This document shows positions 17,553 through 26,158 of a stretch of 64,000 bases of DNA, piece by piece (within the stretch, counting starts at the first letter, position 1; each line of letters opens with the position of its first letter). This DNA is from Dokdonella koreensis DS-123. Its GTDB lineage: Bacteria > Pseudomonadota > Gammaproteobacteria > Xanthomonadales > Rhodanobacteraceae. The stretch is taken from assembly GCF_001632775.1 (NCBI RefSeq), contig NZ_CP015249.1, forward strand, positions 4,258,686-4,322,685, in the 5' to 3' direction. Below the pieces are notes generated by a model that was not told the origin of the DNA, did no database searches, and saw only the letters and a program-made list of their open reading frames with translations. A program made the translations under genes and the position numbers.

Positions 17553-19787
17553 GTGTTCCGTTATCTGTTCGCCGGCCTGATCGGCCTCTGCCTTTTTTCA
17601 TCGCCGGTCCAGGCGCAGGAGCAGGACGGATTGCTGCCGGTCGAGCAGGCGTTCGTCTTTCGCTACACGCTGGCGGCCCCGGGCCGCATCGCCTTGCAGT
17701 GGGACGTCGCCCCCGACTACTACCTCTACCGCTCGCGGATCACCGCCAAGACCAGCCAGCCCGGCCTGACCCTGGCCGCGCCGGACCTGCCGCCGGGCAT
17801 TCCCAAGCACGACGAGTTCTTCGGCGACGTCGAGATCTACCACGGCGCCGTCGAAGGCAGCCTCGCCTATACGCTGACCGACCCGGCCGCCACGGCGATC
17901 GAGCTGACCGTCACCGTGCAGGGCTGTCACGAAGTCGAGCCGCTGATCTGCTACCCGCCGCATCCGACCCGGCTGCGCCTGGAGCTGCCGCCGGCCACGG
18001 CGACGTCGGCCGCAGCAGTAGGCGGGCTGGCCGGACTCGGCAGCGGCAGTGGCGGCAGCCTGATCGGCCAGGTCACCGGCCAGGACGCGCTGCCCGAGGA
18101 AAAGGCCTTCGTGTTCGAGGCGATCGCCTCGGCGCCCGGCGAGATCCTCGCCCGCTGGACGATGCCGGACGGCTACTACCTGTATCGCGACAAGACCGAA
18201 CTGGCACTGGAAGACGCCGCCGGGATGACGCTCGGCGCGCTGCGCTGGCCGCCGGGCGTGGATCATGTCGACGAGCATTTCGGCAGCGTCGTCGTCTACT
18301 ACCACCAGGTGGAACTGCCGGTCGCACTGCGCCGCAGCGACGGTGCGGCCGGACCGCTGAAGCTGCGCGCGGCCTTCCAGGGCTGCAAGGAAAACGGCAT
18401 CTGCTACCCGGTGATGATCCGCACCGTGGACGTCGCCCTGCCGGCGCTGACCGATGCGGAACTGGCCAAGGCCCAGGCCGGCTTCGTTCCGGCCGCCGCC
18501 GCACCGGACGCCTCGGCCGCGGACGCCTCGGCCGAGAACGCCCTGCGCAGCACGCCACCGGAGACCGGCACCGGCACATTGGCCGGGGCCCTGCTGCTTG
18601 CCCTGCTCGGGGGCCTGGTCCTGAACCTCATGCCCTGCGTGCTGCCGGTGCTCTCGCTGAAGGTGATCGGCCTGGCCCAAAGCGGCGAGAGCCTGACCAA
18701 GGCGCGCAGCCACGCACTCTGGTACACGCTCGGCGTGCTGGTGTCGTTCGCCGCGATCGGCCTGCTGGTGATCGCGCTGCGCGCGGCCGGCCAGGCGCTG
18801 GGCTGGGGCTTCCAGCTGCAGCAGCCGGCCTTCGTCGCGCTGCTGGTCTACGTGCTGCTCGCCGTGGGCCTGAGCCTGTCGGGCGTGTTCTCGATCGGCA
18901 GCGGCCTGGCCGGCACCGGCCAGAACCTCGCCAATCGCTCGGGCCCGGCCGGGGACTTCTTCACCGGCGTCCTCGCCTGCATCGTCGCCAGCCCGTGCAC
19001 GGCGCCGTTCATGGGGCCGGCGCTGGGTTTCGCGTTCGCCTCTTCTTCGCTGGTCGCCCTGCTGATCTTCCTGGCTCTCGGCCTCGGGCTGGCGCTGCCG
19101 TTCCTGATCGTCGGCTTCGTGCCGGCGCTGGCCTCGCGCCTGCCCAAGCCCGGCGCATGGATGGAAACGCTCAAGCAGGTCCTGGCGTTCCCGATGTACC
19201 TGACGGCGGTCTGGCTGATCTGGGTGCTGGGCAAGCAGCGCGGCGTCGATGCGATCGGCCTGGTGCTGGCCGGCGCGGTCGTGCTCGCGCTGGGCCTGTG
19301 GTGGTTCGAGCGCAGCCGCTGGAGCGGACGTCCGCTGGTGCGGGCCCTCGTCGTGGCCGTGGTGCTGGCGGCCCTGGTGCCGATCGTCGGCATCACGCGC
19401 CTGCCGCCGCCGGCCGTCGATGCCGCCGCGATCGAGGCGCAAGGCGCCGTGCCGTACTCGCGCGAGAAGCTGGCCGCGCTGCGCACCGAGGGCCGCACCG
19501 TCTTCGTCAACATGACCGCCGACTGGTGCGTGACCTGCAAGGCGAACGAGAAGAACGTGCTCGGCTCGGCGCATTTCCGCGAGCGGCTCGCCGCGGCCAA
19601 TGCCGTCTACATGAAGGGCGACTGGACCAACGTCGATCCGGAGATCACCGCGTTCCTGCAGGAACACCGCGCGGTCGGCGTGCCGCTGTACGTCGTGTTC
19701 CGCGGCCGCGAAGAACCGGGCCGCGTGCTGCCGACCCTGCTGACCGACGCGATCGTCGCCGAGGCGCTGGCGCCGGCCGTGCCCTGA
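17553..19787 (+). CDS. dsbD: Thiol:disulfide interchange protein DsbD with duplicated N-terminal domain
   Basis: Inner-membrane protein of 744 residues that passes electrons from cytoplasmic thioredoxin to periplasmic thiol proteins. The GTG at 17553 is chosen: TGGAG lies 8 bases upstream and it starts a signal peptide (FRYLFAGLIGLCLFSSPVQA-QE). Unusually there are two DsbD-alpha-like domains, about residues 25-150 (VQGCHEVEPLICYPP) and 180-325 (FQGCKENGICYPVM), each with a cysteine pair. About eight membrane segments follow, with redox cysteines C362 (LNLMPCVLPVLSLK) and C482 (VASPCTAPFMGP). The C-terminal thioredoxin domain has C659 and C662 in ADWCVTCK. A TlpA-like thioredoxin gene begins one base after the stop, so the two are co-expressed and may be partners. 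It could equally be called a DsbD/ScsB-family protein. Confidence 0.95.
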   Translation: MFRYLFAGLIGLCLFSSPVQAQEQDGLLPVEQAFVFRYTLAAPGRIALQWDVAPDYYLYRSRITAKTSQPGLTLAAPDLPPGIPKHDEFFGDVEIYHGAVEGSLAYTLTDPAATAIELTVTVQGCHEVEPLICYPPHPTRLRLELPPATATSAAAVGGLAGLGSGSGGSLIGQVTGQDALPEEKAFVFEAIASAPGEILARWTMPDGYYLYRDKTELALEDAAGMTLGALRWPPGVDHVDEHFGSVVVYYHQVELPVALRRSDGAAGPLKLRAAFQGCKENGICYPVMIRTVDVALPALTDAELAKAQAGFVPAAAAPDASAADASAENALRSTPPETGTGTLAGALLLALLGGLVLNLMPCVLPVLSLKVIGLAQSGESLTKARSHALWYTLGVLVSFAAIGLLVIALRAAGQALGWGFQLQQPAFVALLVYVLLAVGLSLSGVFSIGSGLAGTGQNLANRSGPAGDFFTGVLACIVASPCTAPFMGPALGFAFASSSLVALLIFLALGLGLALPFLIVGFVPALASRLPKPGAWMETLKQVLAFPMYLTAVWLIWVLGKQRGVDAIGLVLAGAVVLALGLWWFERSRWSGRPLVRALVVAVVLAALVPIVGITRLPPPAVDAAAIEAQGAVPYSREKLAALRTEGRTVFVNMTADWCVTCKANEKNVLGSAHFRERLAAANAVYMKGDWTNVDPEITAFLQEHRAVGVPLYVVFRGREEPGRVLPTLLTDAIVAEALAPAVP

Positions 19788-19788
19788 C

Positions 19789-20355
19789 ATGGCCGTGCTC
19801 GACCGCAATCATGTCCTGATCGTCGCACTGGCGCTCGCCAGCGCCGGTGCCGGCCTGGCGCTCAGCGTCTGGCTGCGGCCGGCCGCGCCCGCCGCACCGG
19901 CGGCCGCAGGCGTCGAGGCGCTCGCCGTCGGTGATCGCCGCCTCGATGCCACCCTGCCCGACCGCGACGGCCATCGGCGCCAGCTGTCCGACTGGGACGG
20001 CAAGCTCGTCGTGCTCAACTTCTGGGCCAGCTGGTGCGGGCCCTGCCGCGAGGAGATGCCGATGCTCGACGCCGCGCGCAGCCGCCACGCCGCAGCGGGC
20101 GTGGAGATCATCGGCGTCGCCGCCGAAGAGGCCGAGCCGGCCCTGGCGTTCCTGCGCGAGCATCCGGTCGCCTACCCGATCCTGATCGATGCGCCCGGTA
20201 CCGGACCGGATCTCTCGCTGCGCTTCGGCAACACCCGCAGCGTGCTGCCGTTCAACGTACTGATCGGTCGCGACGGCCGCGTGCTGGCGCAGCGCATGGG
20301 CAACATGAACGAAGTCGCGTTCGAGGCCTGGCTGGCGCCGCACCTGGCGCCCTGA
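19789..20355 (+). CDS. Membrane-anchored TlpA/ResA-like thioredoxin
   Basis: Periplasmic thiol-disulfide reductase of 188 residues. One N-terminal anchor or uncleaved signal (about 8-30, HVLIVALALASAGAGLALSV) precedes a TlpA-like domain from about 48. The active site is NFWASWCGPCREEMP (C83, C86), with the cis-proline region later in SVLPFNVLIGRDGRV. It starts one base after the dsbD stop, so it very likely receives electrons from DsbD. Typical jobs are cytochrome c apoprotein reduction or keeping exported thiols reduced; the sequence does not decide between them. Length is normal. Confidence 0.9.
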   Translation: MAVLDRNHVLIVALALASAGAGLALSVWLRPAAPAAPAAAGVEALAVGDRRLDATLPDRDGHRRQLSDWDGKLVVLNFWASWCGPCREEMPMLDAARSRHAAAGVEIIGVAAEEAEPALAFLREHPVAYPILIDAPGTGPDLSLRFGNTRSVLPFNVLIGRDGRVLAQRMGNMNEVAFEAWLAPHLAP

Positions 20356-20487
20356 TCACCACGGCGCCGCGTGACGCGCTGCGCACAACCGCGTCGCCGG
20401 TGGTTCGCCGGCGGCCCTTCCTGCTAACGTAGCGCGACCGATCGGCACACCGCGGCACGCACGATCCGGCAGGGATACAGGGCCACG

Positions 20488-22047
20488 ATGAACAAACCGC
20501 TTTGGGAACCGAGCGACGAGCGCATCGAGCGCGCGAACCTCAACCGCTTCATGCGTTTCGTGCGCGAGCAGACCGGCAACGACGACATCCGCCGCTACGC
20601 GCCGCTGTATGACTTCTCGGTGCGCCACCCGGCGCGCTTCTGGCCGCTGGTCTGGGAGTTCTGCGGCATCCGTGCCTCCGGCGACTTCGACCCGGTGCTG
20701 GTCGATGCCGAGCAGATGCCGGGCGCGCGCTGGTTTCCCGAGGTGCGGCTCAACGTGGCGCAGAACCTCCTGCGTTTTCGCGACGACCGGCCGGCGCTGG
20801 TCGCCTGCGATGCCGCCGGCGCCAGCCACACGCTGAGCTATGCCGCCCTGCACGGCGAGGTCGCCCGGGTGGCGCAGGCATTGGCGCGCGCCGGCGTCGG
20901 TGCCGGCGATCGCGTCGCCGCCGCGTTGCCGCCGGGCACCGAGCGCGTGATCGCGCTGCTGGCGACGATCGTCCTCGGCGCGCTCTGGGCGCCGCTGCCG
21001 GTGCGCGAGGACGCCCTGCCGGATCCGGCCTACCTGGCCGAGCTGGCGCCGAAGCTGCTGTTCGTCGGTGGCCGAGCGGCCGCCGATCCGTCGCTGCCGG
21101 CCGCGCTGCGGCACGCGGCGCCGTCGCTCGCCACGGTGGTCGTGCTGGCGCCACCCGGCCCCCTGGCCGTCACCGATGCCGTCGTCAGCTGGGCCGCGTT
21201 CGGCGCCGAGGAGGCACCGGTGCCGGCCTTCGAGCTGCTGCCGTTCGCGCACCCGCTCTACCTGCTGCCGTCGGCCAGCGCCACCGCCGGCATCGTCCAC
21301 GGCGCCGGCGGCACCTTGATCCAGCACCTCAAGGAACTGGTGCTGCACCTGGACCTGAAGCGCGAGGACCGCATCGTGCTCGCCACCGACGACCTGCCGA
21401 CCTGGCACTGGCTGGTGTCGGCGCTGGCGGTCGGCGCAACCCTGGTGCTCGACGCGGCGATCGCCGATGCCGCGCCCGAGGCCCTGTGGGATCGCCTCGA
21501 CGAGGTCGGCGCCAGTGTCCTGGTCACGCGCAGCCGCACGCTCGCCGCCGCCGCGGCCGCCGGCCTCACGCCGATGCACACGCACAAGCTGCAGAACCTG
21601 CGGACCATCGCCGTCACCGGCCCGGCGCCACCGGCCGAGGCCTACGACTACGTCTACGGCGCGATCAAGCAGCGCGTGCTGCTGGCCGCGGTCGCCGGCG
21701 GGCCGGACCTGGTTTCGTGCCTGGCGATCGGCAATCCGCTGCTGCCGATCCACCGCGGCGAACTGCAGTGCCGGGGACTGGGCATGCGCGTGGAAGTGAT
21801 CGACGCCGACGGACGGCCGCTGCGCGACGAGGAAGGCGAGCTGGCCTGCCTCGCACCGTTTCCGGCGCTCCCGCTCGGGTTCTGGAACGACCCCGACGGC
21901 GAGCGCTACCGCCAGGCCTGCTTCGGCGGCCGCGAAGGCACCTGGCACCAGGGGGTCCGCGCGCGGCTGACCAGCCGCGACGGGATCGTCGTGGCCGATC
22001 CGGCACCGTGGCCGGCCGCATCGCCTACCGCCGTCAGCGCCGCATGA
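20488..22047 (+). CDS. Degenerate acetoacetyl-CoA-synthetase-like AMP-binding protein
   Basis: 519 residues similar in order to acetoacetyl-CoA synthetases (about 650 residues): N-terminal WEPSDERIERANLNRFMRFV, then ARWFPEVRLNVAQNLL, and a C-terminal GFWNDPDGERYRQACFGGREGTWHQGV block. The ATP/AMP P-loop, normally SSGTTGLPKAIVH, is here LPSASATAGIVHGAGGTL, with the Thr-Thr-Gly and Lys lost. The protein also ends where the mobile C-terminal domain with the catalytic lysine should begin. The reading frame itself is intact, with no frameshift and normal codon use, so it looks like an enzyme that lost catalysis but is kept, not a fresh pseudogene. Its stop overlaps the start of a sugar epimerase gene (ATGA). 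The following glycosyltransferase genes suggest an envelope-related role; the exact function is unknown. Confidence 0.8.
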   Translation: MNKPLWEPSDERIERANLNRFMRFVREQTGNDDIRRYAPLYDFSVRHPARFWPLVWEFCGIRASGDFDPVLVDAEQMPGARWFPEVRLNVAQNLLRFRDDRPALVACDAAGASHTLSYAALHGEVARVAQALARAGVGAGDRVAAALPPGTERVIALLATIVLGALWAPLPVREDALPDPAYLAELAPKLLFVGGRAAADPSLPAALRHAAPSLATVVVLAPPGPLAVTDAVVSWAAFGAEEAPVPAFELLPFAHPLYLLPSASATAGIVHGAGGTLIQHLKELVLHLDLKREDRIVLATDDLPTWHWLVSALAVGATLVLDAAIADAAPEALWDRLDEVGASVLVTRSRTLAAAAAAGLTPMHTHKLQNLRTIAVTGPAPPAEAYDYVYGAIKQRVLLAAVAGGPDLVSCLAIGNPLLPIHRGELQCRGLGMRVEVIDADGRPLRDEEGELACLAPFPALPLGFWNDPDGERYRQACFGGREGTWHQGVRARLTSRDGIVVADPAPWPAASPTAVSAA

Positions 22048-22994
22048 GCATGCCGGCGGCATCCGATGGCGTGCTGGTGCTCGGCTCGGCCGGGTTCGCC
22101 GGCCAGGCGATCGTCCGCCAACTGGCCGCGGACGGCCTGCCTGTGACGGCACTGGGCCGCGCCGAGCGCGTCACCCGCGAGGGCACGGTCACGCGGGTGC
22201 GCGGCTCGATCGAGGATGCCGGCCTGCTGGCGGAGCTGCTGGCCGGCTGCCGGACGATCGTGTACGCCGCCAGTGTCACCACGCCCGGGGCCTCCGCCCG
22301 CGAGCCGGTGCTGGAGGTGACCGGCAACCTGTTGCCGCTCGGCCGCCTGCTGGAACTCGCGCCCGCGTTCCCGGATCGCCAGCTGATCTATCTTTCCTCC
22401 GCCGGCGCGATCTACGGCGACGGCGCGAACGGTGCCGTCGAAGCCACGCCGCTGAAGCCGCGCTCGTACTACGGCGCCGGCAAGGCGGCCGCCGAAGCGT
22501 TCCTATACGCCTGCACCGCGATCAGCGGCTGGCGCGCGGCGGCACTGCGGCCGACCAACGTCTACGGCCCGGGCCAGACGGTCGGCAAGGGTTTCGCGAT
22601 CGTGCCGACACTGTTCGGCCATGCGCTGGACGGTACGCCGTTCCCGATCTGGGGCGACGGCCGCAACGTGCGCGACTACTGCCATGTCGACGACCTGGCC
22701 GGTCTCGTCGCCACGATCGCCGCCGCCGGCTGCCGTCCGGGCTTCACCTGCTACAACGTCGCCAGCGGCCATACCGCCTCCGTGCTCGACCTCGTCAACG
22801 CCTGCGAGCACGCCAGCGGCCGCACGATCGCCGTCGAGCGCCTGCCGCCGCGCGGCGTCGACGTGGCGCACGTCGCGCCGGTCGGCACCGCGGTCGCGGC
22901 CGACTACGGCTGGACCGCCCGGATCGGCCTGGCCGAAGGCCTCGCACAGTGCTGGGACTGGTTCCGGCGCGCGGCCGAGCGCGGCCAGGCCTAG
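22044..22994 (+). CDS. NAD-dependent epimerase/dehydratase (extended SDR)
   Basis: 316-residue extended short-chain dehydrogenase acting on a nucleotide-sugar or similar substrate. The start at 22044 overlaps the preceding stop as ATGA; a second ATG two codons later is possible. The Rossmann motif is VLGSAGFAGQAIV (GxxGxxG, about 11-18), the active site is YYGAGKAAAEAF (YxxxK) after LIYLSSAGAIYGDG, and RPTNVYGPGQ is the family proline/asparagine block. The arrangement resembles UDP-glucose 4-epimerase relatives. It sits between the degenerate acyl-CoA-synthetase-like gene and a GT2 transferase, so it probably makes or modifies a sugar for that transferase. The substrate cannot be read from sequence. 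Confidence 0.88.
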   Translation: MSMPAASDGVLVLGSAGFAGQAIVRQLAADGLPVTALGRAERVTREGTVTRVRGSIEDAGLLAELLAGCRTIVYAASVTTPGASAREPVLEVTGNLLPLGRLLELAPAFPDRQLIYLSSAGAIYGDGANGAVEATPLKPRSYYGAGKAAAEAFLYACTAISGWRAAALRPTNVYGPGQTVGKGFAIVPTLFGHALDGTPFPIWGDGRNVRDYCHVDDLAGLVATIAAAGCRPGFTCYNVASGHTASVLDLVNACEHASGRTIAVERLPPRGVDVAHVAPVGTAVAADYGWTARIGLAEGLAQCWDWFRRAAERGQA

Positions 22995-23013
22995 CGGCAG
23001 CGCGCGGGCAAGC

Positions 23014-23019
23014 TAGACT
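23014..23019 (+). promoter_or_regulatory. Candidate -10 (TAGACT) inside a short inverted repeat before the GT2 gene
   Basis: TAGACT lies within GGGCAAG-CTAGA-CTTGCGCCC (23006-23026). The following ATG at 23047 is 27 bases downstream. No good -35 is visible, so this is only a possible start of a second transcript within the run. Confidence 0.25.
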
Positions 23020-23046
23020 TGCGCCCCCTGGTTCCGGTTGACCTGC

Positions 23047-24009
23047 ATGCCTGACGCGCCATCCGCCCTGCCCGAGGTCTCCGTCGTCGTCCCGGTCTAC
23101 GGCGGCAGCGCCGCCTTGCCCGAACTGCGCGAGCGCCTCGCGGCGGCGATGCGCCAGGCCGGTCTTCGCCACGAGCTGATCCTGGTCGACGACCGCGGCC
23201 AGGCCGAAGCCTGGCCGACGATCCGCGCGCTGGCCGACGCGCATCCGGAGGTCGTCGGCCTGCGCCTCTCGCAGAACTTCGGCCAGCATGCCGCCACGGT
23301 CTGCGGCATCGCCGAAGCGCGCGGCGAATGGATCGTCACGATCGACGACGACCTGGAGCACGCACCGGAGGCGATTCCGGCCCTGCTCGCCGCCGGCAGC
23401 GCCGAGACGCCGCTGGTCTACGGCACGTTCCCGCAGCGGACCCATGCCGGCTACCGCAACCTGACTTCCGAACTGATGCGCCGCGCGCTCAAGCGCGCCT
23501 TCCCGGATCTCAACGAGGCCTATACCTCGTTCCGCGCGATCCATGCCCCGCTCGCGCGCCACCTGGTCGCGCTCGGCCACAACCGGCCCTACATCGACGG
23601 CATGCTGTCGTGGCTGACCTCCAGCGTCGCCACCGTCGAGGTCCGGCACGGCACACGCGAGCACGGCCACAGCACCTACACGCTGCGCAAGCTGATCTCG
23701 CATGCGCTCAACATCTTCGTGACCTTCTCGCACCTGCCGCTGCGCGTGGCCACCTACGGCGGTGCCGCGCTGGCGGTGGTCAGCTTCCTGTACCTGGCCT
23801 ACGTGGTGATCGGCCGGCTGACCGGCCACATCACCGACCCCGGCTACACCTCGCTGATGTCGGTGGTGCTGCTCGCCTGCGGCATCCAGCTGCTGATCCT
23901 CGGCGTGATCGGCGAGTACATCGGACGCTTGATGAGCGCCGCCTACCGGCGCCCGGTCTACATCGTCGCGCACCGCGTCGGCGGCGGCGATGCCGGCCAT
24001 GGCCCCTGA
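23047..24009 (+). CDS. GT2 glycosyltransferase of the polyprenyl-phosphate sugar synthase type
   Basis: 320 residues. I chose ATG 23047 over the upstream TTG because the family starts just before the EVSVVVPVYGGS strand. The GT-A fold carries LILVDDRG, RLSQNFGQHAATVCGIAEA and TIDDDLEH (metal-binding Asp residues). Two C-terminal membrane helices follow (about 232-256 and 270-292, AALAVVSFLYLAYVVIG and SLMSVVLLACGIQLLILGVI), then GEYIGRLMSAAYRRPVY. This is the GtrB/ArnC/DPM architecture that moves a sugar onto undecaprenyl phosphate at the cytoplasmic face. The adjacent overlapping gtrA-like gene supports the flippase pair model for decorating a surface glycan. Confidence 0.92.
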   Translation: MPDAPSALPEVSVVVPVYGGSAALPELRERLAAAMRQAGLRHELILVDDRGQAEAWPTIRALADAHPEVVGLRLSQNFGQHAATVCGIAEARGEWIVTIDDDLEHAPEAIPALLAAGSAETPLVYGTFPQRTHAGYRNLTSELMRRALKRAFPDLNEAYTSFRAIHAPLARHLVALGHNRPYIDGMLSWLTSSVATVEVRHGTREHGHSTYTLRKLISHALNIFVTFSHLPLRVATYGGAALAVVSFLYLAYVVIGRLTGHITDPGYTSLMSVVLLACGIQLLILGVIGEYIGRLMSAAYRRPVYIVAHRVGGGDAGHGP

Positions 24010-24385
24010 GCACCGCCGCCGCGTCGCCGGCGAGTTCCTGCGGTTCCTGGTCGTCGGCGGCACCAACACCGTCGTCGCCTACGGCCTGTACCTGATCCTG
24101 CTGCACTGGCTGCGCTACGAGCTGGCCTACAGCCTCGCCTACCTCGCCGGCATCTCGGTCGGCTATTTCATGAACACGCTGTTCGTGTTCCGCCAACCGC
24201 TCAGCCGGCGCGCCGCCCTGCGCTATCCGCTGGTCTACCTGGTGCAGTACCTGCTGAGCCTGCTGGTGCTGCGCGTGGCCGTCGACCTGGTCGGCGTGCC
24301 GGCCTGGCTCGCGCTCGCGTTCGCGATCGTCGCGACGATCCCGGTCACCTTCGTGCTGTCGCGCCTGGTCATCCACGCCCGCTGA
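23990..24385 (+). CDS. GtrA-family membrane protein (putative lipid-linked sugar flippase)
   Basis: 131 residues with four predicted membrane helices, starting FLRFLVVGGTNTVVAYGLYL, which is the GtrA family opening. The second helix region has YLAGISVGYFMNTLFVFRQP, also typical. It overlaps the GT2 gene by 20 bases, which implies translational coupling; a later ATG at 23999 is also possible. GtrA proteins are proposed to flip undecaprenyl-phosphate-linked sugar across the inner membrane after the partner GtrB makes it. Confidence 0.9.
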   Translation: MPAMAPEHRRRVAGEFLRFLVVGGTNTVVAYGLYLILLHWLRYELAYSLAYLAGISVGYFMNTLFVFRQPLSRRAALRYPLVYLVQYLLSLLVLRVAVDLVGVPAWLALAFAIVATIPVTFVLSRLVIHAR

Positions 24386-24390
24386 CGGTC

Positions 24391-25806
24391 ATGGACACCG
24401 CGCTCGTCTGGTTCCGCCGCGACCTGCGCCTGGACGACAACGCTGCGCTGCAGGCCGCGCTCGCCGCGCACGATCGCATCGTCGCCCTTTACGTGCACGC
24501 GCCCGAAGAAGAAGCGCCATGGATGCCGGGCGCCGCCAGCCGCTGGTGGCTGCATCACGCGCTGCAAACCCTCGCCGGACGCCTGGCCGATCGCGGCGCG
24601 GCCCTGCATCTCGCCCAGGGCCCCAGCCTGGCCGCACTACGGAACGCCGCACGCGCCGTGGGTGCCGCAGCGATCTATGCGCAACGGCTCTACGAGCCGG
24701 CCGCCGCCGAACGTGACCGGCGCGTCGCCGGCGCCTTGCAGCGTGACGGCATCCCGGTCCATTTCGTGTCCGGCGCACTGCTCGCCGAGCCGCCTGCCGT
24801 CGTCACCGGCGCCGGTACGCCGTACCGCGTGTTCACGCCGTACTGGCGCACGGCACGGGCGTTGCTGCGTCCCCGCGCACCGTGGACGGCGCCGCCGCGG
24901 ATTCCGTCCACCACGCTCGACGGCGCGCTGCCGCTCGCGGCCTTCGGCCTGCTGCCCGCCATCCGCTGGGATGCCGGCTTCACCACCGCCTGGCAGCCCG
25001 GCGAAGCCGGCGCACAGGACGCACTGGCCGATTTCCTCGGCGCCCCGCTGCGCGAGTACGCCGATGCGCGCGACCGCCCCGACCAGGTCGGCACCTCGCG
25101 CCTGTCGCCGCATCTGCATTTCGGCGAGCTGTCGCCGAACCAGGTGGCCCACGCCGTGCTGCAGGCCGCCGGGCGACTCGGCACGGGCGCGCGGCAAGGC
25201 GCGGAAGCCTACCTGCGCGAACTGGGCTGGCGCGACTTCTCGCAGTACCTGCTGCACCACAACCCGTCGATGGCCGACACCCCGCTCGATCCGCGCTTCG
25301 AACGCTTCGCCTGGGACCCGCGCGACGACCACGCCCAGCACCGCTGGCAGCAGGGCCGCACCGGCATCCCGATCATCGATGCCGGCATGCGCGAGCTGTG
25401 GAGCACCGGCTGGATGCACAACCGCGTGCGCATGCTGGTCGCCAGCTTCTTCACCAAGAACCTGCGCCAGCACTGGCTGGACGGCGCGCGCTGGTTCTGG
25501 GACACGCTGGTCGACGCGGACCTCGCCAACAATGCGCAAGGCTGGCAATGGACCGCCGGCTGCGGCGTCGACGCCGCGCCCTACTTCCGCATCTTCAATC
25601 CGGTGACGCAGGGTCTGAAGTTCGATCCGCACGGCCACTACGTGCGCCGCTGGGTACCGGAACTGGCCGGCATCGCGGTGCCGCTGGTGCACCAGCCCTG
25701 GCAGGACCCGGACCTGTTGCGCCGCACCGGCTACCCGGCACCGCTGGTCGATCTGGCGGACACGCGCGCGGCGGCGCTGGCGGCTTGGAAATCACTCGGC
25801 GGGTAG
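24391..25806 (+). CDS. phrB: Deoxyribodipyrimidine photolyase
   Basis: Class I CPD photolyase of 471 residues: repairs UV-induced cyclobutane dimers using reduced FAD and an antenna cofactor. The N-terminal antenna domain starts ALVWFRRDLRLDDNAALQAA. The FAD/DNA-binding domain shows SRLSPHLHFGELSPNQV, GWRDFSQYLLHHNPSM, GIPIIDAGMRELWSTGWMHN, RMLVASFFTKNL and the C-terminal NNAQGWQWTAGCGVDAAPYF with FNPVTQGLKFDP. All cofactor-contacting segments look intact. It begins 5 bases after gtrA on the same strand, an unrelated gene probably riding on the same transcript. Confidence 0.98.
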   Translation: MDTALVWFRRDLRLDDNAALQAALAAHDRIVALYVHAPEEEAPWMPGAASRWWLHHALQTLAGRLADRGAALHLAQGPSLAALRNAARAVGAAAIYAQRLYEPAAAERDRRVAGALQRDGIPVHFVSGALLAEPPAVVTGAGTPYRVFTPYWRTARALLRPRAPWTAPPRIPSTTLDGALPLAAFGLLPAIRWDAGFTTAWQPGEAGAQDALADFLGAPLREYADARDRPDQVGTSRLSPHLHFGELSPNQVAHAVLQAAGRLGTGARQGAEAYLRELGWRDFSQYLLHHNPSMADTPLDPRFERFAWDPRDDHAQHRWQQGRTGIPIIDAGMRELWSTGWMHNRVRMLVASFFTKNLRQHWLDGARWFWDTLVDADLANNAQGWQWTAGCGVDAAPYFRIFNPVTQGLKFDPHGHYVRRWVPELAGIAVPLVHQPWQDPDLLRRTGYPAPLVDLADTRAAALAAWKSLGG

Positions 25807-25810
25807 CGGC

Positions 25811-26134
25811 TCAATCGAGCCTGCGAGCTGCCCTGCGCGCGCTTCGGAAGCGGCGGACCGGTGCCGCCACCAGGGCGAAGATCATCCAATAGAGCGAAAC
25901 GTCGGCCAGCGCCACGCTCACGAACAACCAGGCCGGAAACGCCGGTGGATCGGCGCGAAGTCCCGGTACCGCGGCTGCCCAGACCAGGAGCTGCGGCACG
26001 GCATAGATCAACGAAACGTGGCGCCGATCGCCGCGCCGGCGCAGCGATACCGCTTGAGCTGCGTAGACCCCGTTGAGCGCTACGACGCCGATGCCGAGTA
26101 GCAGCAGTAGAGCGGAGAGTGCTGTAGCCAGCAT
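25811..26134 (-). CDS. Small membrane protein of unknown function downstream of ilvA
   Basis: 107 residues, not recognised. Three hydrophobic helices (about 3-24 ATALSALLLLLGIGVVALNG, 42-60 SLIYAVPQLLVWAAAVPG, 66-92 FPAWLFVSVALADVSLYWMI) and a basic C-terminus (RRFRSARRAARRLD) indicate an inner-membrane protein with a cytoplasmic tail. It begins 24 bp after the ilvA stop codon, on the same strand, and faces phrB tail to tail with only 4 bp between stop codons. The ribosome binding site is weak (AAGGGC). Hydrophobic periodicity and position argue that it is real, but nothing indicates a link to isoleucine synthesis. Confidence 0.6.
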   Translation of the reverse strand: MLATALSALLLLLGIGVVALNGVYAAQAVSLRRRGDRRHVSLIYAVPQLLVWAAAVPGLRADPPAFPAWLFVSVALADVSLYWMIFALVAAPVRRFRSARRAARRLD

Positions 26135-26158
26135 GCTGCCCTTACGAGCGAGAAGCGA

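Noticed and set aside
20488..22047. Functional acetoacetyl-CoA synthetase
   Set aside because: The P-loop and the C-terminal catalytic domain are missing.
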